This document shows, one piece after another, positions 1 through 9,351 of a stretch of DNA of 64,000 bases. Origin of the DNA: Chitinophagaceae bacterium (GTDB lineage Bacteria; Bacteroidota; Bacteroidia; Chitinophagales; Chitinophagaceae); NCBI GenBank assembly GCA_019638475.1, contig JAHBTR010000001.1:62001-126000 (forward strand), written 5' to 3'. A model generated the notes under the pieces. It ran no database searches. It had not been told where the DNA came from and worked only from the letters and a program-made list of their open reading frames with translations. A program made the position numbers and the translations under genes. The stretch's first letter is position 1; the number at the start of each line of letters is the position of its first letter.

Positions 1-1323
1 TTTAGGTATATAAATAGGTCCATAATTATCTCTTGAAAATTTGTAGTGAGTAGAGTCAAAAGGAAAATATTGATACTGTGCAGCCATACTACTATAATTT
101 TCTATAATAGGTTCAATTTTAGTTACACTTTGCAATGTAGATAATTTAGCAGAGTCAGCTTCTGTAAGCATAATAATGGCAGTACCATATCTTGCTAAAT
201 TTCCATTTATCTGAAACTGATAATCTGCATAGTTTTCATCAGTTCTTATATCAATACCATATTCTTTTTTTAGTTCATCAAAATCAAATCCTGCTTTAGA
301 AGCATGAATGTAATATGTACGCTGAGTAGCAATAGGATTGGTTTGTTTTTTACCATTAATATAAATCATTCCATCTTTTACCAATAAAGTATCGCCAGAA
401 ACAGCAATACATCTTTTTATATAATTATCTGTTTTATCTGGTGGATGAACTAAGAGCAAATTATTGTTTACTAATGTAGAGTAAAGAGCTTCTCTACTTG
501 GATAAGTCATCATAACTTGTTCCTCTTCTTCATAGCTTGTAATGTCAATATTTCTGCCTATATATTCAGGTTTGAGAAATTTTAATGAACGCATTACACT
601 ATAATATGGATTTAATGAACCATATTGAGGAAGATTAATAATGGTATCTCCTTCAGGAAAATTAAATACTACTACATCATTTCTTTTTACTTCAGAATAT
701 CCAGATATTCTTTTATAATCTAATTGAATCCATTTTAAATAAGAAGGTCTTTGAGAACCTGGCATAAAATTATGAACAAATGGAATGCTTAAAGGTGTTT
801 GTGGTATTCTTGGTCCATAAGACATTTTATTGACAAACAAAAAGTCATTGACCAATAAAGTTTTTTCCATACTACCCGATGGAATAACATAAGCCTCAAA
901 AATAAATGTACGAATAATGGTAGCTGCTACTGTTGCAAAAACTGCTGCATCTATCCACTCTCTTGACATTGGTTTTTTATAGCGTTTAAAAATTTCTTGA
1001 CCGCCCCATTTTGTATTTTTATCAAAACCTATATAAGGCATATAAATAAAAGGAAGAAAAACCAATAAGGTATGGTGTATTAAATTTGTTTTACCAAAGT
1101 GCATAACGAAAATAATGGTAATCCAAATGGAAATAAATTGCCCTGCTATAGGAATGAGTTGTAACCAAAACCATTTTTTACTAATGTTACATTTGTTTAC
1201 AATAATCCAAGTATTGTAAAAGGGTATTAATGCTTTCCAAGGTTCTATACCCATTTTTTTAAATAATCCATAAACGCCTACGTGCCAGCCTATAATTGCT
1301 GCAATAAAAAATGCAATAGCCAT
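1..1323 (-). CDS. lepB: Signal peptidase I (3' end cut by window edge)
   Basis: Membrane serine protease that removes signal peptides from exported proteins. The reading frame starts at ATG 1323 and runs off the left edge without a stop, so 441 codons are visible. The N-terminal ~100 residues are hydrophobic membrane segments. The S26 catalytic serine lies in PSGSM (about residue 151) and the general-base lysine in the KRCIAVSGD box (about residue 303). The family is often longer in Bacteroidota because of an insert between these boxes, which is seen here. A canonical promoter lies 66-98 bases upstream of the ATG. Assignment is firm; only the C-terminal end is unknown. Confidence 0.93.
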   Translation of the reverse strand, partial: MAIAFFIAAIIGWHVGVYGLFKKMGIEPWKALIPFYNTWIIVNKCNISKKWFWLQLIPIAGQFISIWITIIFVMHFGKTNLIHHTLLVFLPFIYMPYIGFDKNTKWGGQEIFKRYKKPMSREWIDAAVFATVAATIIRTFIFEAYVIPSGSMEKTLLVNDFLFVNKMSYGPRIPQTPLSIPFVHNFMPGSQRPSYLKWIQLDYKRISGYSEVKRNDVVVFNFPEGDTIINLPQYGSLNPYYSVMRSLKFLKPEYIGRNIDITSYEEEEQVMMTYPSREALYSTLVNNNLLLVHPPDKTDNYIKRCIAVSGDTLLVKDGMIYINGKKQTNPIATQRTYYIHASKAGFDFDELKKEYGIDIRTDENYADYQFQINGNLARYGTAIIMLTEADSAKLSTLQSVTKIEPIIENYSSMAAQYQYFPFDSTHYKFSRDNYGPIYIPK

Positions 1324-1388
1324 ATTTCTTTTTTAATTCTAAACTAAATTGTTCTTTAAATAAGTTGTTACTGATATTTAAAGCCTAA

Positions 1389-1421
1389 CAAAAATAACAG
1401 TATATACTATATATATACAAA
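1389..1421 (-). promoter_or_regulatory. Bacteroidota-type promoter of lepB
   Basis: Read on the minus strand: TTTG (1421-1418), 21 bases, then TATTTTTG (1396-1389). This fits the primary sigma consensus TTTG-N19-21-TAnnTTTG known in Bacteroidota. It faces lepB and leaves a leader of about 60 bases. Confidence 0.6.
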
Positions 1422-1486
1422 TTAACAACAGTTTTATAGTTTATAGCACAAATAGCGTTGTTGGTGTTTTGTTAAAGATAGTAGCT

Positions 1487-2554
1487 TTATTGACTGTTCA
1501 CAAACTGTTGAATGGTTTGTTGCCTTTGAATTTTACCAGAATTTGTGTAAGAAAAATTTTCTATAAAATAAATTTCTTTGGGAGTTTCATATTTTGTTAA
1601 ACACTGATTCATGTTGTTTTTTAACGCTTGTAATGAATAAGTATTATAAGCAATATGCTCAATAAAAAGACATAACTTTTCTCCTAATACTTTATCAGGA
1701 ATGGCTGAAATAAAGTAAGGTTCTTTAATCAATGGAGTTAGTTTTTCTTCAATCACTTCTGGTTGAAGTTTGATGCCACCACTATTGATTATATTATCAT
1801 ACCTGCCTTGCCAAATAAATGAACTATTATTTTTTAAACGTACAATATCGTTTGTAATGATAGGTTGTTGTAAAAAAGGAGCATGGATAATTAAACATTC
1901 TCTTTCATCTTGTGTAAATGAAACATTTGGTAATGCCTGATAAAAAACTGATTGATTGCTACCATTTACAAGCCTTAATGCTACATGGCTTAATGTTTCA
2001 GTCATTCCATATCCATGATATATCTCAGCTTGTAAGTTTTGACATTGCTCTGCCAGTTCATGACTAATAGGAGCACCCCCTAACAATATTTTTTTTACTA
2101 AGTAGGTATTGTTTACACCATTTAATTGAGTAGGCGTTAAGGGCATAAAATCTATTGCTACGTTTTTATTTATTTTTTCAAAAGGGTTATTGCTCGGTGC
2201 TATACAGACTAAATTTAATTGACTATACAATGCACGAACTATCATCATTTTTCCTGCAATATATGTAGCTGGTAAAGCCAATAAAGCAGTTTGTTTTTCT
2301 TGAAAATGAAAATATTTGGCAGTAGCATCAGCACTTAATAACATTTGTTTTTTAGCTACTGTTATTTTTTTTGGCTCTCCTGTAGAACCACTTGTTTGTA
2401 ATGTTATACTATCTTGTTCATTAAACCATTCTTCCAAAAAATTGGCTATATGTATTAGATAATCTTCATGGCTATTTCTACAATACTCAATAATGCCTTG
2501 CTCTTTTAAGCACTGACCATTGATGCTTAATGCTGTATAGTTTTTGTAGTTCAT
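1487..2554 (-). CDS. menE: o-succinylbenzoate-CoA ligase (MenE)
   Basis: Activates o-succinylbenzoate to its CoA thioester in menaquinone synthesis. It is a member of the ANL adenylating family: the P-loop LQTSGSTGEPKK lies near the N-terminus, GYGMTET in the middle, and the late IINSGGIKLQPEVIE segment and a C-terminal lysine in NSGKIQR follow. At ~355 residues it is shorter than the ~450-residue E. coli enzyme because the N-terminal lobe is trimmed. The ATG at 2554 is preferred over an in-frame TTG at 2575 because it makes a 4-base ATGA overlap with the menC stop, implying translational coupling. Confidence 0.93.
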   Translation of the reverse strand: MNYKNYTALSINGQCLKEQGIIEYCRNSHEDYLIHIANFLEEWFNEQDSITLQTSGSTGEPKKITVAKKQMLLSADATAKYFHFQEKQTALLALPATYIAGKMMIVRALYSQLNLVCIAPSNNPFEKINKNVAIDFMPLTPTQLNGVNNTYLVKKILLGGAPISHELAEQCQNLQAEIYHGYGMTETLSHVALRLVNGSNQSVFYQALPNVSFTQDERECLIIHAPFLQQPIITNDIVRLKNNSSFIWQGRYDNIINSGGIKLQPEVIEEKLTPLIKEPYFISAIPDKVLGEKLCLFIEHIAYNTYSLQALKNNMNQCLTKYETPKEIYFIENFSYTNSGKIQRQQTIQQFVNSQ

Positions 2555-3591
2555 AAAATTGATGTTAAGTCCCAATGTTTATTTGTATGGTAGTGCAAAC
2601 CTTTATTATCTAAAGTATATGGCGAAGGAATATTATTGGTATAAAGTTTACCAGTACCCAACCCTTGTACATAATTTGAATAACCCAAAGCTGTATATTG
2701 TGCAATAGCATTAAGACCAATATTACTTTCTAATGCAGAAGTAATAACCCAAGAAGCATTGGTGTTTTTGGCTAATTTTTTCCATGTATTACATGCTTCA
2801 AAACCACCAAGTAGTGTATGTTTTAAAATGAGCATTTGTGGTTTAATGGTATCAATTAATTGTTGTTGTTTTTCAATATCAAGTATGCCAATTAATTCTT
2901 CATCTAATGCAATAGGTATAGGTGTTTGTTCTGTCAATGCTGCCATTTCTTGCCATTGTCCTGCTTTAATGGGTTGTTCAATATATGATATATCAAATGC
3001 TGCAAGTTGTTGTAATTTTTCTTTTGCATCTTTATATGTGTAAGCACCATTTGCATCTAATCTTATTTCAACTTCATTAACATTAAATTGTTTACGAATA
3101 AATTTTATTAAATCCAATTCAGCATCAAAATCTATTGCTCCAATTTTTAGTTTGATAGAAGTAAAGCCATCTTTTAGTTTATCTTCTATTTGTGTTTTCA
3201 TTATACTTTTTTCACCCATCCAAATCAGTGCATTGGTAGGTATTAAAAAGCCATTGTTATTAATTACTTCAGGAAATAAAATTCTTTCAGCACCATTATT
3301 CCAATCTTTTAAAAGCATTTCTACACCAAAATAAATAGAAGGGTAATATTGTATATCGTCTAATACTTTTTCTTTTTCGTTTGGTAAACGATTGACTATT
3401 TCGTGCAATTTATTTTCATAATCAGGTTTATCATCATAAGAAAGGTTTTTAAAAAGATTACATTCTCCTATGGCTGTTTTTTTTCCATCTGTTAGAAAAA
3501 TAAAATAAGTAGGTTTTTCAAGTAATACACCTCGAGAAGTAGTTCCAGGTTTTTTAAATGTAAGAATATATTTTTTGAAGTATGCTCTCAT
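2551..3591 (-). CDS. menC: o-succinylbenzoate synthase (MenC)
   Basis: Enolase-superfamily dehydratase that converts SHCHC to o-succinylbenzoate in the menaquinone pathway. The catalytic KLK motif (TSIKLKIG), metal ligands in RLDANGAY, the EQPI segment and DEEL are all visible in the usual order. Length ~346 residues is normal. The ATG at 3591 is chosen; an in-frame TTG at 3606 falls inside a likely -7 promoter box and so is unlikely to be translated. It is coupled to menE by a 4-base overlap. It is separated from menA by ~0.4 kb of repeats and probably has its own promoter. Confidence 0.92.
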   Translation of the reverse strand: MRAYFKKYILTFKKPGTTSRGVLLEKPTYFIFLTDGKKTAIGECNLFKNLSYDDKPDYENKLHEIVNRLPNEKEKVLDDIQYYPSIYFGVEMLLKDWNNGAERILFPEVINNNGFLIPTNALIWMGEKSIMKTQIEDKLKDGFTSIKLKIGAIDFDAELDLIKFIRKQFNVNEVEIRLDANGAYTYKDAKEKLQQLAAFDISYIEQPIKAGQWQEMAALTEQTPIPIALDEELIGILDIEKQQQLIDTIKPQMLILKHTLLGGFEACNTWKKLAKNTNASWVITSALESNIGLNAIAQYTALGYSNYVQGLGTGKLYTNNIPSPYTLDNKGLHYHTNKHWDLTSIL

Positions 3592-4005
3592 AGTATAAAG
3601 CAACAAAATTAATACATTGATAGGTTAGATGAGTAGCTATATTAGAAGAAGAAAATTTAAAGGAGGGGAATGGGTGGTTAAAATCATCAGTCTGACGGAA
3701 CCGTCTGACTGATGAAGCAACAAGCGTTGTCAGTCTGAGTTTATCGAAGACGATGAATTTAAGCGTTCTACTCAATCGCTTTAGACATACTTCGACAAGC
3801 TCAGTATGACAAAAGCTGACAAGTTTATTTTGTCTTGTCCTAAAATAAGTTTACAGGTTTTAGTTTTTCATTTTCGGATTTAGAGCTTCGTATTTCGGAT
3901 TTTCATTAACTACCCCTAACCCCTTCAAAGAAGGGGAAATAACTCAGAGGTTTTGGATTTAGTTTTTAGATTTTCATTTTTTAGTTTTTCATTTTTGGAT
4001 TTATA
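3592..4005. repeat. Intergenic palindrome and direct-repeat patch between menA and menC
   Basis: A 414-base gap with no credible gene. It holds a near-perfect hairpin at 3684-3715 (arms around TCATCAGTC / GACTGATGA), a second imperfect inverted repeat at 3729-3749 / 3790-3810 (GTCAGTCTGAG... and its partner ending CTCAGTATGAC), a small CCCCTTC-AAA-GAAGGGG hairpin at 3920-3936, and short direct repeats of TTTTTCATTTT...GGATTT at 3858-4005. This looks like an accumulation site for dispersed repeats. Confidence 0.7.
3604..3611 (-). promoter_or_regulatory. Candidate -7 box for menC-menE
   Basis: Minus-strand TAATTTTG matches TAnnTTTG, 12 bases ahead of the menC ATG. No clear TTTG -33 element is present at the right spacing, so the assignment is tentative. 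It does argue against the TTG start at 3606. Confidence 0.35.
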
Positions 4006-4908
4006 TTAGAATATTAACCCAATACCAAAAAGTATTGAAAAAACTAAGGTGCTTAATGATAATAATTTTAATTCAGGATATAATGAAGTAGGATTATCAT
4101 TTTTAAAAACAACTATAATGCTTCTTATTATTCCAATAAAAGATATAACAAACAACCATTTAATAGGAGATGAAGCAATATGCCATGTATAAAATATTGT
4201 ACTTAACATACCTATTATTAATAAAATAGCATGGTAATATTTTGCTTTTTGATAACCTATTCTTACTACTAAAGTTTTTTTGCCAAAAGCTGCATCATTT
4301 ATTCTATCTCTTAAATTATTTAAGTTTAAAACACCCGTACTAAAACAACCAATAGAAATGGCAGGTAAAAATTCTATTAAATTTATTTTGTGGGTATATA
4401 AAAAATAAGTGCCTAAAACACCAACCAATCCAAAAAAAATAAATACAAACAAATCGCCAAAACCTGCATAGCCATAAGGATTTTTTCCCATAGTATATTT
4501 TATAGCAGCCATTATTGCAGCTATGCCAATAATAAACAGAAGGATTGTTTTTGTAGATATAAATTCTTTTGTAGAAATAATGATTAGCGTAATACCAGAT
4601 AGTAAAGACAGTATGATAAAAATAATGATAGCATATTTCATTTGTTTTTTTGTAATAATACCTGCTTGTAAACTACGTTTTGGTCCAATTCTTTCTTGGT
4701 TATCTACACCACTTTCTGTATCACCAAAATCGTTGGCTAAGTTGCTCAAAATTTGTAAGCATAGTGTAGTGAAAATGGCAGTAATACATATTAGCCAATT
4801 AAAACTATGGTGGTATGCAGCCAAAAAACTTCCTACAAAAATAGAAGAAAATGATAAGGGCAATGTATGTAATCTAAAACTAAGTAGCCATGCAGAAACT
4901 GATGCCAT
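4006..4908 (-). CDS. menA: 1,4-dihydroxy-2-naphthoate polyprenyltransferase (MenA)
   Basis: UbiA-family integral membrane prenyltransferase that attaches the isoprenoid tail to DHNA, giving demethylmenaquinone. Of ~300 residues, most are in eight or so hydrophobic helices. The first Asp-rich motif is NDFGDTESGVDN (about residues 59-70); the second region is NLNNLRDRINDA. It starts 8 bases after the menB stop, in the likely operon menF-menD-menB-menA. Confidence 0.93.
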   Translation of the reverse strand: MASVSAWLLSFRLHTLPLSFSSIFVGSFLAAYHHSFNWLICITAIFTTLCLQILSNLANDFGDTESGVDNQERIGPKRSLQAGIITKKQMKYAIIIFIILSLLSGITLIIISTKEFISTKTILLFIIGIAAIMAAIKYTMGKNPYGYAGFGDLFVFIFFGLVGVLGTYFLYTHKINLIEFLPAISIGCFSTGVLNLNNLRDRINDAAFGKKTLVVRIGYQKAKYYHAILLIIGMLSTIFYTWHIASSPIKWLFVISFIGIIRSIIVVFKNDNPTSLYPELKLLSLSTLVFSILFGIGLIF

Positions 4909-4916
4909 AAAAAATG

Positions 4917-5762
4917 TTATGGGTATTTAGGAAATTTTTTAAAGTTAGGTTTTCTTTTTTCTAAAAAAGCATTTCTACCTTCTTCTGCTTCATCTGTACC
5001 ATATATTAAACGAGTGGCTTCGCCTGCATATACTTGTTGCCCTACAAGTCCATCATCTATTAAATTCAATGCAAATTTAGCCATCTTTATTGCTGTTGGA
5101 CTTTTGGCTAATATTTCTTGTGCCCATTCATAAGCAGTTTGCTCTAATTTTTTATGAGGTATTACAGCATTGACCATGCCCATTTCAAAGGCTTCTTGTG
5201 CGGAGTATGATTTTCCTAAAAAGAAAATTTCACGGGCTTTTTTTTGTCCAACCATTCTTGCTAAATAAGCTGAACCATAACCACCATCAATACTTGCAAC
5301 ATTGACATCTGTTTGTTTAAAAATAGCATGTTCTTTACTGGCAATAGTTAAATCACACACTACATGCAAACTATGACCACCACCAACAGCCCAACCTGGT
5401 ACAACTGCAATAACTACTTTGTTCATAAACCTTATTTGACGCTGCACATCTAAAATATTAAAACGATTTACGCCATCACTTCCTTTATAACCTCTTTTAG
5501 AACGAACTCTTTGGTCGCCACCAGAACAAAAAGACCAAATACCATCTTTGGTTGAAGGTCCTTCTGCACTAATTAATACAACACCTATCTCTTGCGATTC
5601 GTGGCTAATGATTAAAGCATCAAGAAGTTCAGAAACTGTTTCTGGTCTGAAAGCATTTCTTACATCTGGTCTGTTAAAAGCAATACGAGCTACTCCATTA
5701 GCTTGTTTAAAAGTAATGTCTTGATATTTTTTGATTGTTTTCCACGATATTTTTTGCTTCAT
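4917..5762 (-). CDS. menB: 1,4-dihydroxy-2-naphthoyl-CoA synthase (MenB)
   Basis: Crotonase-family enzyme that cyclises o-succinylbenzoyl-CoA. Length 281 residues. Family marks include SGGDQRVR (about 80-87), the region around RFNILDVQRQIR, and SIDGGYG. At position ~152 the sequence reads QTDVNVAS: an Asp where the E. coli type has the bicarbonate-binding Gly. That marks the type II, bicarbonate-independent form, as in Mycobacterium. It lies one base from menD and 8 bases from menA, so the genes are probably co-transcribed. Confidence 0.95.
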   Translation of the reverse strand: MKQKISWKTIKKYQDITFKQANGVARIAFNRPDVRNAFRPETVSELLDALIISHESQEIGVVLISAEGPSTKDGIWSFCSGGDQRVRSKRGYKGSDGVNRFNILDVQRQIRFMNKVVIAVVPGWAVGGGHSLHVVCDLTIASKEHAIFKQTDVNVASIDGGYGSAYLARMVGQKKAREIFFLGKSYSAQEAFEMGMVNAVIPHKKLEQTAYEWAQEILAKSPTAIKMAKFALNLIDDGLVGQQVYAGEATRLIYGTDEAEEGRNAFLEKRKPNFKKFPKYP

Positions 5763-5763
5763 A

Positions 5764-7455
5764 TTATGCTGGTTCTTTTAAGTAATGCCAATACTGTTCT
5801 AATATTTTTGGATTTATTGCAGCATCGGTAAAGACCTCTAAAATAGTTTGTTTATCAGTTTCAAAAAAATCTTTCAAAGCACTTGCTAAGTTTTGTGCAT
5901 TGGTAGCTTGTAAATAATGCCAATTATGCTGAGCAGCAATATGTGTTGCATTGCTCTTCATAGTTGTTTCTAAAAATTCGGCACACTCTTCAATTTTATT
6001 AGAGCCTTCAATGATTTTAAAAATACCTCCACCACTATTATTAATAATAATAACTTTTATATTATGAATAGGAGCATCATTCCAAAAGGCATTTTTGTCA
6101 TATTGAAAAGATACATCGCCAGTAATTAATAAAAAAGATTTATTGGGCGATGTGGCTGCTGCTCCAAATGCAGTGCTTGTACAGCCATCTATACCACTTG
6201 TGCCTCTATTGCACCAAGTATAAGAGATATGGCTATAATCAAAAAGCTGTGCATAACGTATAGGAGAGCTATTAGAAATATGAAGATGATAATGATTGGG
6301 TATTGCTTTAAAAATTGTATCAAAAACAAAAAAATCGCTAAAAGCAACTTCATGAGAAAATGCAATATGGCGTTGATGTATTTTATTGTTTAGTTGAATC
6401 CAATTTTTTCTATAATCAGCTTTTATTGATGTGATATGAGGTTCTATTTGCTGTAAAAAAGATAGAGGTTCTAATGCTATTGCATGTGTAAGAGATTGAT
6501 AAGTGTCCATTGTTGCATCAAAAAGATGAATATTCCAATGTTGTTTTGGAGGATGATTTCTTAATAGAGATTTAATTCTTTTTGAAACAATAGCATTGCC
6601 TAAGGTAATTAATAAATCTGGCATAAACTGTTTTGCTTCTTCTTGATTTAATCCTGTAATACATCTATCAATATGAGCAATAAAATTTTCATCATTCATA
6701 TTAGATGTAGATTCTGTAAGAATAATTACATTGTCAAAAGTGGCTATTTTCTTTAACAGATTTTCTAATAAAATATCTTTATGATGTTGCCCTACTAAGA
6801 GCATTATTTTTGTAGTGCTATTGAAATGTTTGGTAAAATATTCTAAAGAAATAGCAGAAAGTTTTTTTTCTATAACAGCTTCTGTAAAAATTTGTTGGCT
6901 TATAAAATCAATAGATTCAGTATTATAAAGAGGTTCTTTTAGTTGTATGTTGAAATGAATAGGACCTTTATTTTTATTGGTAGCTATCAACAAACCTTCA
7001 CTTATACATCTTCTTATATACCATAATGCAGATTCTGTATTGGCATCTCCATTTAACTGATAACTTTTGCGTATATAATTTTGATACATATTTGTTTGGT
7101 TGATGGTTTGTCCATCGCCTTGGTCTATCCATTCTTGAGGTCTATCTGCTGTAATGATGATTAAAGGTATTCTTTGATAATATGCTTCTGAAATAGCTGG
7201 TGCAAAATTGAGTGGTGCAGAACCACTTGTACATAATAGTACTACAGGTTTATTTAATTCAATAACTTTTCCTAATGCAAAAAATGCTGCACTTCTTTCA
7301 TCTCTAATACTAATGCAATTAAAATTTTCGTGTCTGTTAAATGATACAATAAAAGGTGCATTTCTTGAACCTGGGCAAATAACAACATCTTCTACTTGCC
7401 AAGCAGCCAAAGAGGTAATTATTTGTTGTACTCCTTTTTTATCTGATAGTGTCAT
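5764..7455 (-). CDS. menD: SEPHCHC synthase (MenD)
   Basis: Thiamine-diphosphate enzyme that adds 2-oxoglutarate-derived succinyl semialdehyde to isochorismate, the first committed step to menaquinone. Its 563 residues give the normal three-domain length. N-terminal VICPGSRNAPF and the DERSAAFFALG stretch with the ThDP-activating glutamate region are visible. The C-terminal ThDP motif begins ITGDVSFQYD and ends with INNSGGGIF. It sits between menF (8 bases) and menB (1 base). Confidence 0.95.
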   Translation of the reverse strand: MTLSDKKGVQQIITSLAAWQVEDVVICPGSRNAPFIVSFNRHENFNCISIRDERSAAFFALGKVIELNKPVVLLCTSGSAPLNFAPAISEAYYQRIPLIIITADRPQEWIDQGDGQTINQTNMYQNYIRKSYQLNGDANTESALWYIRRCISEGLLIATNKNKGPIHFNIQLKEPLYNTESIDFISQQIFTEAVIEKKLSAISLEYFTKHFNSTTKIMLLVGQHHKDILLENLLKKIATFDNVIILTESTSNMNDENFIAHIDRCITGLNQEEAKQFMPDLLITLGNAIVSKRIKSLLRNHPPKQHWNIHLFDATMDTYQSLTHAIALEPLSFLQQIEPHITSIKADYRKNWIQLNNKIHQRHIAFSHEVAFSDFFVFDTIFKAIPNHYHLHISNSSPIRYAQLFDYSHISYTWCNRGTSGIDGCTSTAFGAAATSPNKSFLLITGDVSFQYDKNAFWNDAPIHNIKVIIINNSGGGIFKIIEGSNKIEECAEFLETTMKSNATHIAAQHNWHYLQATNAQNLASALKDFFETDKQTILEVFTDAAINPKILEQYWHYLKEPA

Positions 7456-7463
7456 ACTTCTGT

Positions 7464-8531
7464 TTAATCGTTAATTTTTTTTGAGTAAAAATATTTTAAT
7501 AAGGTATTGCTTTTTAATGTTGTTTCTGTCCATTCTTCTTCAGCATTAGATGAAGCTGTTATTCCACCACCAACATAAATAGCTATTGTATTTTTGGTTA
7601 TTTGCATACAACGCAAGTTTACATAAAAATCTGCTTGTTTGTCAAAATCAGTCATGCCAATATATCCAGTATAATAAGCTCTGTCATAACCTTCAAATTG
7701 TTGAATACAATCAATACTTTCTTTTTTAGGCAAACCACCAACTGCAGGTGTAGGATGCAAATTGTGTAATAATTTTTCTATTGATACAGTTGGATTGTCT
7801 TTAAAAATAAATTCAGTTTTTAAATGTGCAACCTGACCTGCAATAACTGTTTTCATTGCTCCTTTTTCTATTAATTCAATATGATTTTTTTTGAAAACAT
7901 CTTCTATATAATTTACCACCATTCTATGTTCTTCTTGTTCTTTAGTTCTCCATGTATATTTTTCTGCATCATGTAATTTTTGTGTACCTGCAAGTGCCAC
8001 AATAGAAATTTGCTGGTTATTTTTTTTCAAAAGTAATTCAGGAGAAGCTCCCATCCATATTCCATATTGAGGATGAGCAGAAAGATACACAAAAGCGTTG
8101 GGATAAGCATTTTTCAAAGTTTGGTAATAGGTTATTATGTCAAAATTTTCAGGAATTTTTTTATGTATAACTCTTGATAAAATTGCTTTATTTATTTTAC
8201 CTGAGTGCATTAATTCAGTATAAGTCTGAAAGGATTGTACATATTGTTCTTTAGTTGTTTCTTGAGGAAGGTATGCTGTTTCATTATATGATAGGGGAGT
8301 GCATGATTCAATAAATTGAAGATAATGGTTGTTTAATGCTTCATTATTTACAACAAATAATTTTTGTGTATTTGTTGTAGAAGAATGATGAAAAGGAACA
8401 ATTAAAAATGATAGTGATTTATTGTGGGGCAAATAATTTTCTTGTACTGCTAAACCTACCTGATGACTTTTAGGGTAATGGTACAAACAAAATGGAATAT
8501 GCTTTGCCAAAAGGCTCTTGGTAATTGACAT
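7464..8531 (-). CDS. menF: Isochorismate synthase (MenF)
   Basis: Chorismate-utilising enzyme that isomerises chorismate to isochorismate at the head of menaquinone synthesis. The C-terminal chorismate-binding fold is clear: SPELLL, VALAGT, the LHPTPAVGG segment and GYDRAYYTGYIG, ending in the IYVGGGITASSNAEEEW block. Length ~355 residues. The ATG at 8531 is preferred over an in-frame TTG at 8546. It is the first gene of the menF-D-B-A run. A salicylate-forming synthase would share these motifs, but the neighbours settle the role. Confidence 0.92.
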   Translation of the reverse strand: MSITKSLLAKHIPFCLYHYPKSHQVGLAVQENYLPHNKSLSFLIVPFHHSSTTNTQKLFVVNNEALNNHYLQFIESCTPLSYNETAYLPQETTKEQYVQSFQTYTELMHSGKINKAILSRVIHKKIPENFDIITYYQTLKNAYPNAFVYLSAHPQYGIWMGASPELLLKKNNQQISIVALAGTQKLHDAEKYTWRTKEQEEHRMVVNYIEDVFKKNHIELIEKGAMKTVIAGQVAHLKTEFIFKDNPTVSIEKLLHNLHPTPAVGGLPKKESIDCIQQFEGYDRAYYTGYIGMTDFDKQADFYVNLRCMQITKNTIAIYVGGGITASSNAEEEWTETTLKSNTLLKYFYSKKIND

Positions 8532-8626
8532 CAATATAGCTTGCAAAACTGAATTTTATTTTGCTAAAGTAGCTAAATAAAAGCAATTATTATTTAATTT
8601 TTGAGCTATACAATAATTTGTTTTTA

Positions 8627-9280
8627 TTATTCTACCAAATCGTTCTTCACAGCATAGAAAACCAAGCCTGCTGTATTTCTTACACCAAATCGTTCCATTA
8701 AACGTTCTTTAACTGTTTCTATACTTCTGGCACTCATATCCATTTTATCGCCTATTTGTTGGCTGGTAAATTCCATACAAATGTATCTAAGCACATCTTT
8801 TTCTTTATCAGAAACTTTTGTTGAGCCTTTTGGAACAGAAACATTTTTTGCTTTGGCATGTGCTCTTTTTAATAATATTCTGTTTACAAAATTATTTAAG
8901 TAATAACCTTTAGCTACTACTTCTGTAATGGCTTTTTTAATTTCTAAAGGGTCAGCGCTTTTTAATAAATAACCATTAGCACCATTTTCCATAAGGTGTG
9001 TTACAAATTTTTCTTCATCGTGCATGGTAAGTATTAAAACAGCTATGTTAGGATAGTGTTTGCTGATGTATTTAGTAGCTTCAATGCCATCTTTTACAGG
9101 CATTCTTAAATCCATTAATATTACTTGAGGGTCAGCTTCTTTTAAATTGTTTAATAAATCTTCTCCATTATCTGCTTCTAAAACAAATTTTATATTGGCA
9201 TAAGGTCTTAGACATAAGATAACACCTTTTCTAAAAATTTTATGGTCATCGGCTATGGCTACTCTAATTTCTGCTGACAT
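8627..9280 (-). CDS. NarL/FixJ-type response regulator
   Basis: Two-domain transcription factor of 217 residues. The receiver domain has the acidic pair at D11-D12, the phospho-acceptor D57 in VILMDLRMP, and the conserved Thr and Lys further on (LTMHDEE, LKSADP). The C-terminal LuxR helix-turn-helix begins SDKEKDVL and contains TSQQIGDKMDMSARSIETVKERL. No sensor kinase lies next to it, so its signal and targets cannot be read from here. It is transcribed ahead of menF in the same direction, but with a 95-base gap. Confidence 0.9.
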   Translation of the reverse strand: MSAEIRVAIADDHKIFRKGVILCLRPYANIKFVLEADNGEDLLNNLKEADPQVILMDLRMPVKDGIEATKYISKHYPNIAVLILTMHDEEKFVTHLMENGANGYLLKSADPLEIKKAITEVVAKGYYLNNFVNRILLKRAHAKAKNVSVPKGSTKVSDKEKDVLRYICMEFTSQQIGDKMDMSARSIETVKERLMERFGVRNTAGLVFYAVKNDLVE

Positions 9281-9351
9281 AATATTTGTGTAATAATTGG
9301 TACAAATTTAAAAAAAAATGCTGAGAGTTTTATATGCCTTTTATGAATTAA

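Noticed and set aside
3554..3775. 73-codon minus-strand frame next to menC
   Set aside because: It overlaps menC and runs through palindromic repeats; the protein looks random.
4523..4930. 135-codon frame opposite menA
   Set aside because: Antisense shadow of the hydrophobic menA sequence.
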